A stretch of 64,000 nucleotides of DNA from Nectonema munidae (lineage: Eukaryota > Nematomorpha > Nectonematoida > Nectonematidae), in contig JAUIRK010000106.1 in the NCBI GenBank assembly GCA_030549495.1, forward strand, positions 124,001 through 188,000, in the 5' to 3' direction. Shown here piece by piece: positions 45,801-55,429 of the stretch. The notes below the pieces were generated by a model. The model saw only the letters and a program-made list of their open reading frames with translations. It did not search any database and was not told where the DNA came from. Numbering within the stretch: position 1 is the first letter of the stretch; every line of letters begins with the position of its first letter. The translations under genes and the position numbers were made by a program.

Positions 45801-46960
45801 TTAAATGTTCGACTTCAAATGTGACAATTTTTTTTAAAACTTTAGACGATGTGTTGGCGTGTATTCCAGTTTCTTCGTCATATGCGAAGCGTTTTATTTC
45901 GTGATAAAACGGTAAGATAGAAGAAAAATAACTCTGGGGTGTCACAAATGTAAAGGTAATCAAAAAGCAGGTGCGATATCGTCTGCTGATGTGTTGCAAA
46001 ACGATGAAGATAGCCAAATGATAATCATAAAATAGATGACTCAGATGGAAGCATGTCGACATACCACGACCCTCTTATATCTAAGAATAAAGATGGCAAT
46101 GAATTACTAAATGAAGAAAATATGACTTTTCAGAAGGCTGGTAATCTGATTCATAGATATATTACAAAGTTTTAAAAAAATATTTATTACATATCATTTT
46201 TCTCAAAAAATTGGGTTCGAGTTGCGTGTATTTCAAAGCCCTATGATTTTTGATAATAAAAAAATGAAACCAATTCAGGTAAAGACTTAACAAAAGTACA
46301 ATTTTTGACAGGTAAACCAACAAAAAAGCTTAGCAGAAACACTGCCCCTAAAAAATCCTATATCATTCCTTTTATAGAACATATTAAATGAGTTCAGTGC
46401 ATTTTCTACTAGATGATCAAAAAAAATAATACAAAAGATTTAATCAAAAATGATCAAAAATTTTTTTTAATTGTTTAACTTAAAACTTATTTTTTAATCA
46501 TTTGCATTACAACATTTTTCCAGATAATACGTACGATTAAACATTATTTAAACAAATTTATTATTTTGCTCTAGATCTTAGTCTATTAATTTGAAATTTC
46601 ATAATACAAATGCATAAAATTCTAAAGAACATCAAGATTGTCGAAATAAGCCTTTAAAATAGTTTGCGCTTAACTAAAGAATTGATGAGCATTAATAATA
46701 TTTCAGGATTTGAAATAGTATAATTAATAAATTATTACAACAAATTTAAAATTCTTTTCATATTTATAATTTATTTTTGAGGTTTTGAATTAAAATTTGT
46801 TTATACTCAAAAATATACATTTGAATAAAAATAGTTTTAAGAATTTTCAAATATAGCAATATATTTTACCATGTTTAATAACTAAAATGCTTTGTATTTC
46901 TATCGCATCGCAAGCAATAAGTATGAAATCGTTAAATTGAATTCCAACCAAACACTCCAT
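36726..46960 (-). CDS. Proteasome subunit beta type-2 (PSMB2, beta-4), six exons
   Basis: It encodes the beta-4 subunit of the 20S proteasome core, a structural beta-ring member without a catalytic Thr. Exons on the - strand are 46960-46870, 42944-42822, 38447-38377, 37181-37016, 36960-36911 and 36860-36726. Phases are 1,1,0,1,0, and the total is 211 codons plus TAA; human PSMB2 is 201. Matches to the family are MECLVGIQFNDFILIACD, VGEKGDTDEFSEYIDKN with LQLYKFRNG, GYETSCKEAASFSRYTLA with NALRSS, LYYLDYLATLIELPYAAHGY, and VQKRFLVNLPCFKVKIVDK. All splice sites are GT-AG. Introns hold a pogo element, a foldback, a second hAT and a SINE. The protein is rather divergent, but every exon is open, so it looks functional. 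Confidence 0.92.
36911..36960 (-). CDS. PSMB2 exon 5
   Basis: A 50-nt exon after ccatttcag. The frame reads DLNIEQAYDLLKNAIFE and ends on a codon at GAA/gtaaac. It matches the family helix ISRERAVELLRKCLEEL. Confidence 0.88.
37016..37181 (-). CDS. PSMB2 exon 4
   Basis: After tctaacag the frame reads SPFSVNCLITGFDKKNESPS, LYYLDYLATLIELPYAAHGY and GAFFINSYLDRNYKQ. This is the most conserved part of the subunit. Donor CAAG/gtttca, phase 1. Confidence 0.93.
38377..38447 (-). CDS. PSMB2 exon 3
   Basis: A 71-nt exon after actcttag. The frame reads YETSCKEAASFSRYTLANAL and ends RSS at a consensus donor TCT/gtaagt. It matches human [20 protein letters not shown]. Phase 1 in, 0 out. Confidence 0.9.
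38600..38752 (-). repeat. tRNA-derived SINE family A, copy 2 (PSMB2 intron 3)
   Basis: The - strand begins with a tRNA-like head, ggttaggtactgtg ... gataactcaag ... tgggttcgatcccgc, the last a near-perfect B box. A body shared with the copy at 16291-16425 follows (gttcgatacaagc, gcaattgtgcc, gatgaaaacaccccac). It sits just left of the second hAT element. Confidence 0.7.
38789..41825 (+). mobile_element. Second hAT transposon (PSMB2 intron 2)
   Basis: It is bounded by TAGGGTTCGC at 38789 and its exact complement GCGAACCCTA ending at 41825. The word gtgaat occurs on both sides as a remnant of the target duplication. The transposase is in pieces on the + strand: MSSYIKKFNSIDEEIASL (39810), PLHFFCLAHAINLCVCDVLY (40300), FRKSPLKNEHLQ (40530), and the C-terminal dimerisation region LLSIKATSVESERAFS (41310). 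Stops and frame changes make it inactive. It belongs to the same broad group as the first hAT, but the ends differ in sequence. Confidence 0.85.
41941..42059. repeat. Foldback element with 37-bp arms (PSMB2 intron 2)
   Basis: The left arm starts ctaactttttatagtgtttt and ends tctacgcagagat at 41977. The right arm, 42023-42059, is its near-perfect complement starting atctctgcgtagacaaaa. The 45-nt loop has no coding content. It looks like a small foldback MITE of unknown family. Confidence 0.75.
42822..42944 (-). CDS. PSMB2 exon 2
   Basis: After gattttag it completes the Asp codon: DKSKIKPLADNLVIGVVGE, then DEFSEYIDKNLQLYKFRN. Donor AACG/gtattt, phase 1. Confidence 0.92.
43575..45318 (-). mobile_element. 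pogo/Tigger-type DNA transposon (PSMB2 intron 1)
   Basis: Inverted ends CCGTAAAGTTGGGCTTATAA at left and the complement of TCGTAAAGTTCGGCTTATAA at right lie next to TA on both sides, the target used by this superfamily. Extra subterminal words gcgtataagaccct occur at about 43644 and 45244, probably transposase-binding sites. The transposase (45063 to 43843, - strand) has a CENP-B-like DNA-binding part, the catalytic words NMDETPIYFDM and LLVWDMFKPHL, and TTGHEKTRFTVVLACLADG, as in POGK/Tigger proteins. Two or more frame changes split it, so it is inactive. Length is 1744 bp. Confidence 0.88.
44296..44931 (-). pseudogene. pogo transposase, main fragment
   Basis: 211 open residues: a helix-turn-helix region with MIKEKRQNGYVVTQNQIRIF and SWCYRFMKRNDFVIRRQTKI, then the first catalytic Asp in NMDETPIYF and KPMVIFKRKLMPK. 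The reading shifts near 44296. The second catalytic region (DMFKPHLCAEVKKKLLTNK) lies in the next frame at 44267-44007 and the tail at 44067-43843. It fits a POGK-like protein. Confidence 0.8.
46870..46960 (-). CDS. PSMB2 exon 1
   Basis: It starts at ATG 46960 in the context acaaATGG. The frame reads MECLVGIQFNDFILIACD and ends VIKH, then donor CATG/gtaaaa, phase 1. Human counterpart: MEYLIGIQGPDYVLVASD. Confidence 0.9.
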
Positions 46961-47141
46961 TTGTATACTTGAATATTATTTGAAAAGAAAATTTATTAAA
47001 AAGAAAGTTTAATTGAATTATACAGGCCCTCCCATCTTCTATTACTAGGTCCAGCTAAGCTGAATAAATTTCATATTAACAGATGATAGTAGTATTGTAA
47101 TATGTAGTAATATGTAAATGTTGTATACATAGTTGGTTTAA
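46961..47141 (-). promoter_or_regulatory. PSMB2 upstream region
   Basis: About 180 bp separate the PSMB2 start from the SINE tail. The sequence is AT-rich with no clear TATA box or recognised motif. The promoter is either here or overlaps the SINE. This is inference from position only. Confidence 0.3.
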
Positions 47142-47310
47142 GATATCAAAGTACTTTCAGCTGTAAGGCTATATGCTCGCATTATTCTTAAGATGGTTAA
47201 TCGCAGTTTTTGTAAATTTGTTTTTAGAGTTAGGAGCCTTGGGGATCGAACCCCTGACCTTCAACTGTTAAGCTGAGAGGTACGCTTTAACAACCATTGA
47301 GGCTCGCATA
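47142..47310 (-). mobile_element. SINE family B with tRNA head and LINE-type tail
   Basis: Reading down the - strand: a tRNA-like head (47305-47234), a short AT-rich linker, then a tail (47201-47142) attaaccatcttaag ... atgcgagcatatagcc ... gaaagtactttgatatc. The tail matches the 3' tail of the adjacent LINE (47390-47331) in the same order and orientation. A SINE that borrows its partner LINE's tail for mobilisation is a known design. Confidence 0.75.
47234..47305 (-). tRNA. tRNA-like sequence (SINE head, probable pseudo-tRNA)
   Basis: 72 nt with paired ends (GAGCCT with AGGCTC) and a strong B box GGTTCGATCCC in a T-arm-like hairpin. A possible anticodon stem TCAGC/GTTGA surrounds TTAACA. 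The T-stem is too short and the D-arm is irregular, so it is more likely the head of a SINE than a working tRNA gene. Confidence 0.5.
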
Positions 47311-47330
47311 GTAGGTAGGTAGGTAGGTAG
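47311..47330 (+). repeat. (GTAG)5 tetranucleotide
   Basis: Five perfect GTAG units lie between the SINE head and the LINE 3' end. Read on the LINE strand it is (CTAC)n, the simple tail or target of the LINE. R1-group LINEs are known to use tetranucleotide microsatellites as targets. Confidence 0.8.
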
Positions 47331-50300
47331 ATTTCAAAGCACTTTCCAGCGTGAGCTGATATGCTCGCATAAGCTTGAGAGTTGGTTAAGGAAGATGCAG
47401 ATGTTGGTAGAGATAGGTTGTCCTAAAAGTAGAAGAGAAAAGCAGATTAGTTTGTTATAGGGTTATCGACGGTGGTGAGAGTTGTTTCAATGGTGTCAAT
47501 GAGGGTAGCTAGGGATTTTAGTAGTGTTGGGTGTAACAGAAGATCTGAGAGTGTTGTTGGAGATCTATTAAGTAAAGAAACGCAGCGAAATAGAAGATCT
47601 TGGCGATGATAAGAGAAGATTTGACATGTGAATATGAGTTGGTATGGCGTTTCTATTGTGTCGCATCCGAAACGACAGTATGGATTTTCGCTTACTTTAA
47701 TTCGGAAAAGATATGCTTTGCATGGGCAATGGCCTGATAGCCAACGAATGGTTGAACGAGGTGGTGTAAATTTTTTGTTTTTGAAAGTTGTGTGAATTGT
47801 GCTGATGTGTGGTAAAGAGGAGATTAGTGCATTTTGAGATGATGATATGGACATCTGCCATTCTTCTAGAGTGGATAAGTGAATGTGTGTTAGAAAGGTT
47901 TTGAGAGGTAGGGAGTTGAGAGGAATGTGGGAGGTTAGGTGTAAGTTTGAGGTTAAGTAGTCTACGAGGGAGTTTTCTAGTATGTTTAGATGAGCAGGGC
48001 ACCAACATAGGTGTATGTGGAAATGTTTTGTAAGATTGATTAGGGAGGAGGCGAGTTGAAAGGAGGGAAATGGGATGTTGTGTGATAGAGAGAGATCGTG
48101 AATTATGTTTTGTGCATCGGTATAGAAATGGATGGTAGTAAAGTGGGGAAGGAAGTGGTTAATGTTGTTAGTGATCGTAGTGCAGGCGTGTAAAAGGCTA
48201 AAGATTTCGCATTTGAGGATTGAGAGTGGAGGATTTAATTGGGATCGATGGGTGTAAAAGGGGCTAGTCGAAGAGCCTTTGAAAAAGGCTTAGGCAAAGG
48301 AGGTACTTAGAGACTTCTTTGAGGCGTCTGTGAAGATGCGTAGGGAGATTGGTGAAGAGGTAGAGCGAAGGTATGAAATTGATTGTTTTGCAAAAAATTT
48401 GTTTTTGCATATGGATGTTTTGAGAGGGTTTTGTGCAAATGGGTGAGTTAAAAGAGATGGGTGTATGGAGGGATGAACTAGGTAGTTAGCAATATTTGGA
48501 GCGTATTTTGCTAATAGATGTGAGTAGAAAGAATAGGATGAGTATTGTGGTGGGGTGTGATCGGATGAAATGGGGGAATTAAGTTGTTGTATGTCAAGAT
48601 GAAGCGCTTAATAATAGTTTTTTTAAGTTGAAGTTGTAATCGTAGGGTGTTAGTTAGCATTTCTAGGCATTGTGTGGAAGTAGTACGATATGCGTTGGTG
48701 ATGCAAAGTAGACAGAGACGGTGTATCTTGTTAAGAAAATGTATGGTTGTGGGGTGTTTTAAGGAGATGCCCCAGGAAAGAATTCCGTTTGAATTACTGG
48801 TAGGATTAAGGATATGTATATGTATTTGGTGTGTTTGGGACGGAGGCCCCATTTATAAGAGATAGCGCTTTTAAGTGAAAAAAGGGTGACTGAGAATTTT
48901 TGGTATATTTTTTTAAAGTGTATTGAAAATTTTAGGTTGGACTGAAGGTTTAGTCCTAGATATTTGATAATTTTGATGCAGTTATAGAAGTAGAGGTATT
49001 TAAATGAAGGGGTAAATGTTCTATGCGTCTGCGTGTAAAGTGAATGAGGTTTGTTTTGCTGGAGTTAAAGAATATCTTATGTGTGTTTTCTCTTTCTTGT
49101 AGCCTTAGTAGAAATGAAGAGGATTTGGTGAGGTTTTCTTGTTAAGAGTTACTCGTGAATGTGAATAAAATGTCGTCTGAAAAACATTGGGATAAATCAG
49201 TGTTGGTGTGGATTAGATCGAGAAGCGGGTTATGAGAACTAGCCAGAGGATATCAGAAAGACATCCTCCTTGGGGAGTCGAGAGGGTTAGCTTATGGATG
49301 CAAAGGGAAGCGCCATGTCGGAAAATGAGACAGCGGTTTGAAAGGTATGAGCTTATAAATTTGATGATGTAAGGAGGAAATGATTTGTGTGCAAGGTTAG
49401 TGATGATGGCAGGATGCCAGGCTGAGTTGAAAGCTTTGTTTATGTCTAAGAAGATTGTAGAAGAAATTTTCTGAGTAGAAAGAGAAGAGTCAAGGTAGGT
49501 GGTTAGACGAGATAGTGCTGTTTCCGTATTTTTGTTGAGAAGGTATGCAAATTGCGTGTGATGAATGAGGTTACGGGATAGGATGTAGTGGACTAGACGT
49601 TTGCGAATGATTTTTTCGAAAAGTTTGTCTAGTATGGGTAGTAGAGTGATTGGTCGCCAATTTTGAATGAGGCTTGAATCTTTATTGGGTTTAGGAATGA
49701 GTATGAGTTTGCCGATTTTCCATACGTTGGGGAAATGTGAATGAGTAAGGCATGCATTGAAAATAAAAAGTAAATGTTTGTTTAGAATGTGTATTGATTT
49801 TTTAATATGTTTGGGTGAGATATGGTCGAAGCTAGATGAGGCATTTGTTTTAAGAGCGTTTACTGCTATGTTTAATTCATTTAGTCTGATTGGAGGAAAA
49901 ATAGGGTTTTGGATGGAGTGAATGATGTTTTTAGAGTGTTCTCGAATTGTGTGGTGAAAGGGGAGATCAGAAGAGGGAGAGTCGGGGGGAAAGATTGTCG
50001 ATAGAAATGGAGGGTTGTAGTGTGTTGTATAATCGGATGAGCAGGGAAGTATTGTTTCGGGGAGAATAGAAGGTTTTTTCTTTTTAGTTAGCCTATTGAT
50101 GATGTTCCATGGGTTGTTTGAGTGTTGGTTGGTGAATTTTACCCATGAGTTCTTTTTAGCTTGAAGTATTGCCTTTTTGTATTCTTTTTTAACAGTAGAA
50201 TGGATTGAGATGATTAAGGGAGTAGGAGATTTTCGTAGGGTTTTGATAATTCGTTTTATATTATTTTTTATTGCATTCAACTCGGGTGTCCAGAAATAGG

Positions 50301-51430
50301 CATGTTTTCTTTTAGGAAATGGGTTGATAGGAGTGGAGGATAAGATGAAATGTGAGACATGACCATTGAGAGATAGTCCTGCTTTATCGATGTAAGTGGG
50401 AGAGGAGAGGGATGTTAATGTTGGGAGTGAGTTGTTGAGAATGTTGAGATATGTAAGCCAGTGAGTGGTGTTCTTTTTTATAATGTTGTTATAGTTTTTG
50501 ATGGTTGTAGTGTTTATGTGAAGTTGAAATGTTATGAAGGCGTGATCTGAAGCTGATGGGATGTCTGAGATTTACCAATTGGATATTAGATTGAAAGTAT
50601 TTGAAGTGGTTATTGTGAGGTCAATGTGAGAGGTTTATTGTTCGTTGTTACAAGAGCGTTGGTATGTAGGGTTTTTAGATTTGTCAGCGAGATATAGGTT
50701 GTTCGAACATAAGAAATTGATGACTTGTTGTCCTCATGGGTTTTCTTTGTGGTCCCAGATGTGTGATCGAGCGTTGCAATCAGTTGAGATAATTAAATGA
50801 TATGTAGACGGGAGTGTGGATGTTGCAAGTGTTAGTGATTGGGAGAAATCAGAGGGGATGGCTATTGGGTGTGAGGGAGGAGAGTAAAGGGTTGCGAAAA
50901 GAAGAGGGTGAGATTTGGTGTGAACAAGAACAAAATAAAAATTGTTGGAAGAGAATCGTGTTAATGGTGTGTGGTGAACGGTTGATTTTATGTAAATGCA
51001 TGCTGAATAACAGGATAAAGGTGACGTATGATATAGTAAATAATTTGGTATAATAGAAGAGAGATTTGGATATGGTTCGTTAATAGATATTACATCAAAA
51101 AAGTTTGAAATTTGAATGTTATATAGGTTTGTCCAAGCGGCATTAGAGTGGTTGAGGTTAATGTGGAGAAAATTTAGCATAGGAATTTGCTTATTAGAAG
51201 GTTGTGTTGATTTTGGATGTGTTGTGTGTGTTTAATTTGGAATTTGCAATGTTTGGATGTAGCGTTGTGGTGATTGTGACAATTAAAGCATGAGAGTTTT
51301 GTGGAATCATTTTTGAAGATGCATTCCGATATAGAGTGGCCTCGATTTCCGCAGTGATCGCAATTTGGTGATGCAGCTTTGCATTTATTCGTTGAGTGAT
51401 TGTGCTTTAGACAAGGCTCGCATTGTAATA
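47331..51430 (-). mobile_element. R1/I-group LINE, nearly full length, decayed
   Basis: From right to left on the - strand: zinc knuckles of ORF1 (CEPCLKHNHSTNKC and CDHCGNRGHSISEC, both C-x2-C-x4-H-x4-C, 51424-51290); an APE-type endonuclease (NFLHINLNHSNAAW, INEPYPN, STDCNARSHIW; 51180-50734); reverse transcriptase (RPITLLPILDKLFEK, FLDINKAFNSAW, TPQGG; 50280-49213), with the catalytic FSDD near 49165; RNase H (FTDASKKS, FYTDAQNI, CWCPAHLNILENSLVD; about 48340-47950); and a C-terminal CRFGCDTIETPYQLIFTC. ORF1 is cut off at the right edge. Several frame changes and stops make it inactive. Confidence 0.85.
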
Positions 51431-51550
51431 AAAATAAAAAAATAAAATAAACAATGAAACTTTTTTACTGATTAAGATAATAAATTTACTTATTTGAAAG
51501 TGAAAAACACGTTTAAAATAATTTAAAAACTTCTGCCTATTTCTGCCCAC

Positions 51551-53310
51551 TTATGCGCATATTTTAGAAATACATGCTTTTTCTGCAATATTATTTGTTC
51601 GCAGTATGTCAACAACTGAAATATCTTTCGTCAGGTGATTTTTTATGCATTTTTCAGCCCTTTTGTGTTCTGTGTTCTGAATGCAATTAAGAAGCTTTCC
51701 ATAGTTTTCATGTTCAAACTGGTTATAGGACCATAATTCTTGCCAACCGTAGGCTATGAAATTGACAGCACTTTCTAATTTTTCTTTGTAGTGGGGTAAA
51801 AAGGGCGTGAATTGCTCCACAATTCCATTGAGATGTCTTGTTTCAAAGCTTCTTTATACTTATAGCATAAAGTATACAAAAATTTAAAATCACTCCCTTA
51901 AGCCAAGATTTTTAAAATCAGGCATAATGATTTCGGAAGCATATAATTTTTTAATTCATAATAATTTTTAACTATCATCTTTATGAACTCATAGTTCATA
52001 CTTGGGTTAATTGAATTTACAGAAAACTAAAAAGCATGAATATGTCTCAAGTTTCTATCCAAAACATGATGTTGTCAACCAACAAATTGATGTTTAGTCA
52101 AACGTAATTTAAATATTTTTTGCTAACGTTTAACTACTACTCCTGTAAAAACTGTGATTAATCATCTAAAGCATAATGTGAGCATATAGTCTTATAGCTG
52201 AAGGTTCGTTGATATCCAAACAAACAACCAACTCATAAATGCAAGGATGCCAAGTGAGAAAGTTTGTGAAGCAACCTGTCACATTGGTTTGCCAGCAAAT
52301 AAATTCAAGGGTCGTTACACTGAAAGAATTGATTAAAATTTGTGAAAATGGGAAGAACATTTGAGTAAAACATAAGATATAGTTCATTAATTAGAGTGTT
52401 GAATATTTTCTGAAGGCGCTTAAAGCGTGGTTGTAAAGCATGCTCTGAAAGAAAATAACTCTTGAGTCCTGTAAACTGTTCAAAGTTTCTTTTAATCGTA
52501 GTTTTGAGACACAACCATCTTGTGTTGATTTGTTTTATGCTTTTTTTGTACTCTAGGTCACAGAACTCATAGTAACTGACAAGAATTGACTTCCGTTGAG
52601 TACTTTTGTCAAACCAGTAAAACAAATCTATAATGAAATCCTCTACAGTCTACACCAACGCCTGATGCTGCTCGAAAAGACTGTGATGCTTTGTCAGTTA
52701 TGTTGTGTACAATGTGACAGGGGCATCCCTAAATGTAAGTAACACTATTTTTCTGAAGAACGCGAGCTATAATAGAGTTGTGCTTACCTATATTGACACT
52801 GACATTGTTCATATTAATACCAAAGCAGTTTTCCCATGGCACTTGGTGTAGTAATCCTAGTGCATCTTCCATTTTAGAGAAAATTGTTTCAGAAGTATTT
52901 GCCATTTTTCCAGTAGTCAAGCACATATCCAGCGGTTCAGTAACAACATAACGCTTGTTAACATCAAAAACACAAACAGTTAAGGGATCTTTTCAATACC
53001 GTTGTCACTTAACCCATCTATTGCAAGAGCAAACGATTATTTCGGTTAAGCAATTCATCTTTTCAATAACGGTGTCAGTTGATCCATTTATTGCAAGAGC
53101 AAACAGCTATTTCTGAATTAAAGAAATTAGGTTTTCTCTGTAATATGGTGCTAGTGCACTGTTGATTATGCTTGTAGTTTTTGTCCTGGCTGACGAATAT
53201 GATCTTGAAATAGAACTGTCAGGAAATATATCTTTGAACAAAGGGCCAAGGTGGTCAGAGACAGCTATTGGTAGATTGTGGTGGATAAAAAAATTAGCGG
53301 CATTCAATTC
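51551..53310 (-). mobile_element. Third hAT-like transposase relic
   Basis: Down the - strand: NFFIHHNLPIAVSDHLGPLF and DIFPDSSISRSYSSARTKTT (53290), KMEDALGLLHQVPWENCFGI and NNVSVNIGKHNSIIARV (52880), FCDLEYKKSIKQINTRWLCL (52560), ALQPRFKRLQKIFN and, at 51820, LPHYKEKLESAVNF. The order and words (DN-x-SVMIGK, N-T-RWL) fit the SCAND3/ZBED-like branch of hAT proteins. It is split into several frames. No ends recognised. Its left side lies against the 5' edge of the LINE. Confidence 0.65.
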
Positions 53311-54395
53311 AGCTTTGAAAATCTGGATACCATGAGGTACAAATCTCAGTTAGGTTGTGCTTGCAGGGCTTAGGCTGTGGTTGTGTGTGTGTCCTTTTTT
53401 ATGTGTTTTTCAATGTCACATTTTTCTTGATGACTACAATTAAAAATCCGCTGACATACATTAAACCTCTAGCTATGGACATTTTCACTTACACGAGAAA
53501 TAAAAGGATATATCTTTGTCGATTCTTCTTTAAACTTGCTTTTATATTGGTAAGATACTTTGTATTTAGTCATCTTCTTCTTTGGTAAAGGTTGATTTGT
53601 TTCTACATAAGAATAGTTGAACTCATTATAAATTACTGTTAAAATGAGGAAAACATGTGATTTATAAAAAAGTGAACGATTGCAAAAAGTTCCGTGAAAA
53701 TAGCTTTAAAAATGCTTAAAAACCATGAAATTTAACATTTAATTTTATAAAAAAACGGGTAGTTTTAAAATTATTTTACCAAAAAAATGTGTCAATTTTA
53801 ATTTCAAAGATATTTAAAAAAATGGAAAAAATTGTTTTTTATATGAAAAGTACTCATTATTATTATTTAATTAATCTAAAAAAAAAAAGAATAAGTAGAC
53901 TGGTAAAAATAGTTTGATAAAAGCTTGTATGCCTATAATCACTATAAGCATGAGTTTAGCTAAGCCAGACAAGTGCTTATATCGAAAATAGACTGTATAT
54001 TAAAAAAATTCTCTTACCTATTTATTATTTATTTTGAAATAATATTTAAAAGATTTGAAAACTCAAAAGTGATATAATAAAAAAATGTATTAACGCACAT
54101 CTGTTTACTTAGTGAATCATTTACTTCTACATAGTCGATACACACTAGCAAAACAACACACCATATTACATTTCTGAGGCAAGTTTAGTTTTGGAAAATT
54201 TTTTTTACCGAATCAAATTGCGGGTGATTTCAAAGTTCAAGCAGGAGACAGAGTCTGATTGCATGAGTCTCCCGTCAAATGCGGGAGACTTGGCATATCT
54301 GTAAATGTATATAATATTCTTATATAATTTATATAATGCTAACTTAAAATTTATTTTTTTTATTTTTAAAACCATCCAAATTTTTAAATTTTAAA
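53311..54395. other. Intergenic upstream of RPA3
   Basis: AT-rich with no gene. Its right part holds a hairpin motif at 54266-54290 that may be the worn end of a transposon. The RPA3 promoter should lie in the last few hundred bases, but I see no clear motif. Confidence 0.4.
54266..54290. repeat. Perfect 9-bp hairpin (agtctcccg / cgggagact)
   Basis: agtctcccg, loop tcaaatg, cgggagact. It is GC-rich in an AT-rich setting, 106 bp upstream of the RPA3 start. The neighbouring gcgggtgattt and caggagacagagtctg are similar words, so it may belong to a transposon end. Confidence 0.6.
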
Positions 54396-54740
54396 ATGTC
54401 TTTAGAAAATCCTATTTATCGTGTAAATAATTCTATGTTGAGTTCCTATAAAGGAAAAAAAGTTTCTATAATTGGTGAAGTAACAAGCGTTGATAAATCT
54501 AAAAATTTGTTTTATATACAGTCAAGTGATAAAAAGCAAACAACGATTATTTATAGAGATTTTAATAATAATGTTCCTACTGGAATTGTTGAAATTTTTG
54601 GGATTGTGGATGTTAAAAATAATATTCAATGTAAATCTTTTATATCCTACAGTTCAGATAACTTTAATTTAGATCTTTATAACAAAGCTTTGGAGTTGAT
54701 TGTTTTGAAGCCCGAATATTATATTTCAAATCCTGCTTAA
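54396..54740 (+). CDS. Replication protein A 14 kDa subunit (RPA3), single exon
   Basis: RPA3 is the small OB-fold subunit of the trimer that coats single-stranded DNA in replication and repair. The 114-residue frame reads YRVNNSMLSSYKGKKVSIIG, EVTSVDKSKNLFYIQSSD, GIVEIFGIVDVKNNIQC and NFNLDLYNKALELIVLKPEY, in the same order as human RPA3 ([43 protein letters not shown]). Length is close to the family's 121. The start is aaaATGt; no frame extends further upstream. No intron is needed and the frame is clean. It could be a native intronless gene or a young retrocopy; I see no poly(A) tract at its 3' end, which favours the former. Confidence 0.88.
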   Translation: MSLENPIYRVNNSMLSSYKGKKVSIIGEVTSVDKSKNLFYIQSSDKKQTTIIYRDFNNNVPTGIVEIFGIVDVKNNIQCKSFISYSSDNFNLDLYNKALELIVLKPEYYISNPA

Positions 54741-54770
54741 TCCTCTTCAACTTATATTTTTCTTTAATTT

Positions 54771-54776
54771 AATAAA
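54771..54776 (+). terminator. Candidate RPA3 polyadenylation signal
   Basis: AATAAA 31 nt after the RPA3 stop codon. Confidence 0.55.
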
Positions 54777-55429
54777 ATTTTATGAGTTAATTTTTTTCTA
54801 CAATTTTTTAGCGTATGGTAAAAGTAAAAAATCTATCCAGATTTTTCATCAAGAAGATCCACTTGTTCTTTTTGCCTCGTTAAAAATCTAAGCGTTCTTT
54901 ATTTTGAGTAAAGATCCTGTGATATTGAAATCATCTCTTCTAATCGTTGCTCGTTTGTATTTTAATTTCCTCTTAAAATGACCTAAAAGTCTGTTGTTTT
55001 TCTTATTGATTAAAGTATTCTTATAATCATTATCATAATTTTTTTTAAATCAAAATCACAATTATTGTCCATGTTATTTTACTTTTCCTATACTAATTTA
55101 GTAGTTTATTTTAATAAAAAAAAGCCGTAAAAAACTTATCTATAATATATGGTTATAATAGGCTTAAATCACAGTAGGAAAACAAAGTGTTTACCCTGAA
55201 GAATTGTCATAAACAATGTAAAAATTATAAAAAAATTTTTTAATTCTTCATTACTCAAGTTCAAATTAAAGTTGTTTTGTGAAGCATAATTGTTTGTAAA
55301 TAATGCACCGTTTACTTGCCGAACTTATTAAAAATGTGTTATTCAACTTTTGTCTTGAATATTTAGTTTAAATATACTTACCTTGAAATGAAATATAAAA
55401 AAATGATAATGATGAACAAGTTTTATATG
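54777..55429. other. Intergenic between RPA3 and piggyBac element 3
   Basis: AT-rich, no gene recognised. The expected left terminus of the neighbouring piggyBac (TTAA followed by CCGCCAATGG) is not found here. Confidence 0.4.

Noticed and set aside
45694-46170. Frames in PSMB2 intron 1 (for example STYHDPLISKNKDGNELLN on +) as a nested gene
   Set aside because: No start, splice or family evidence; possibly a decayed repeat, left unassigned.
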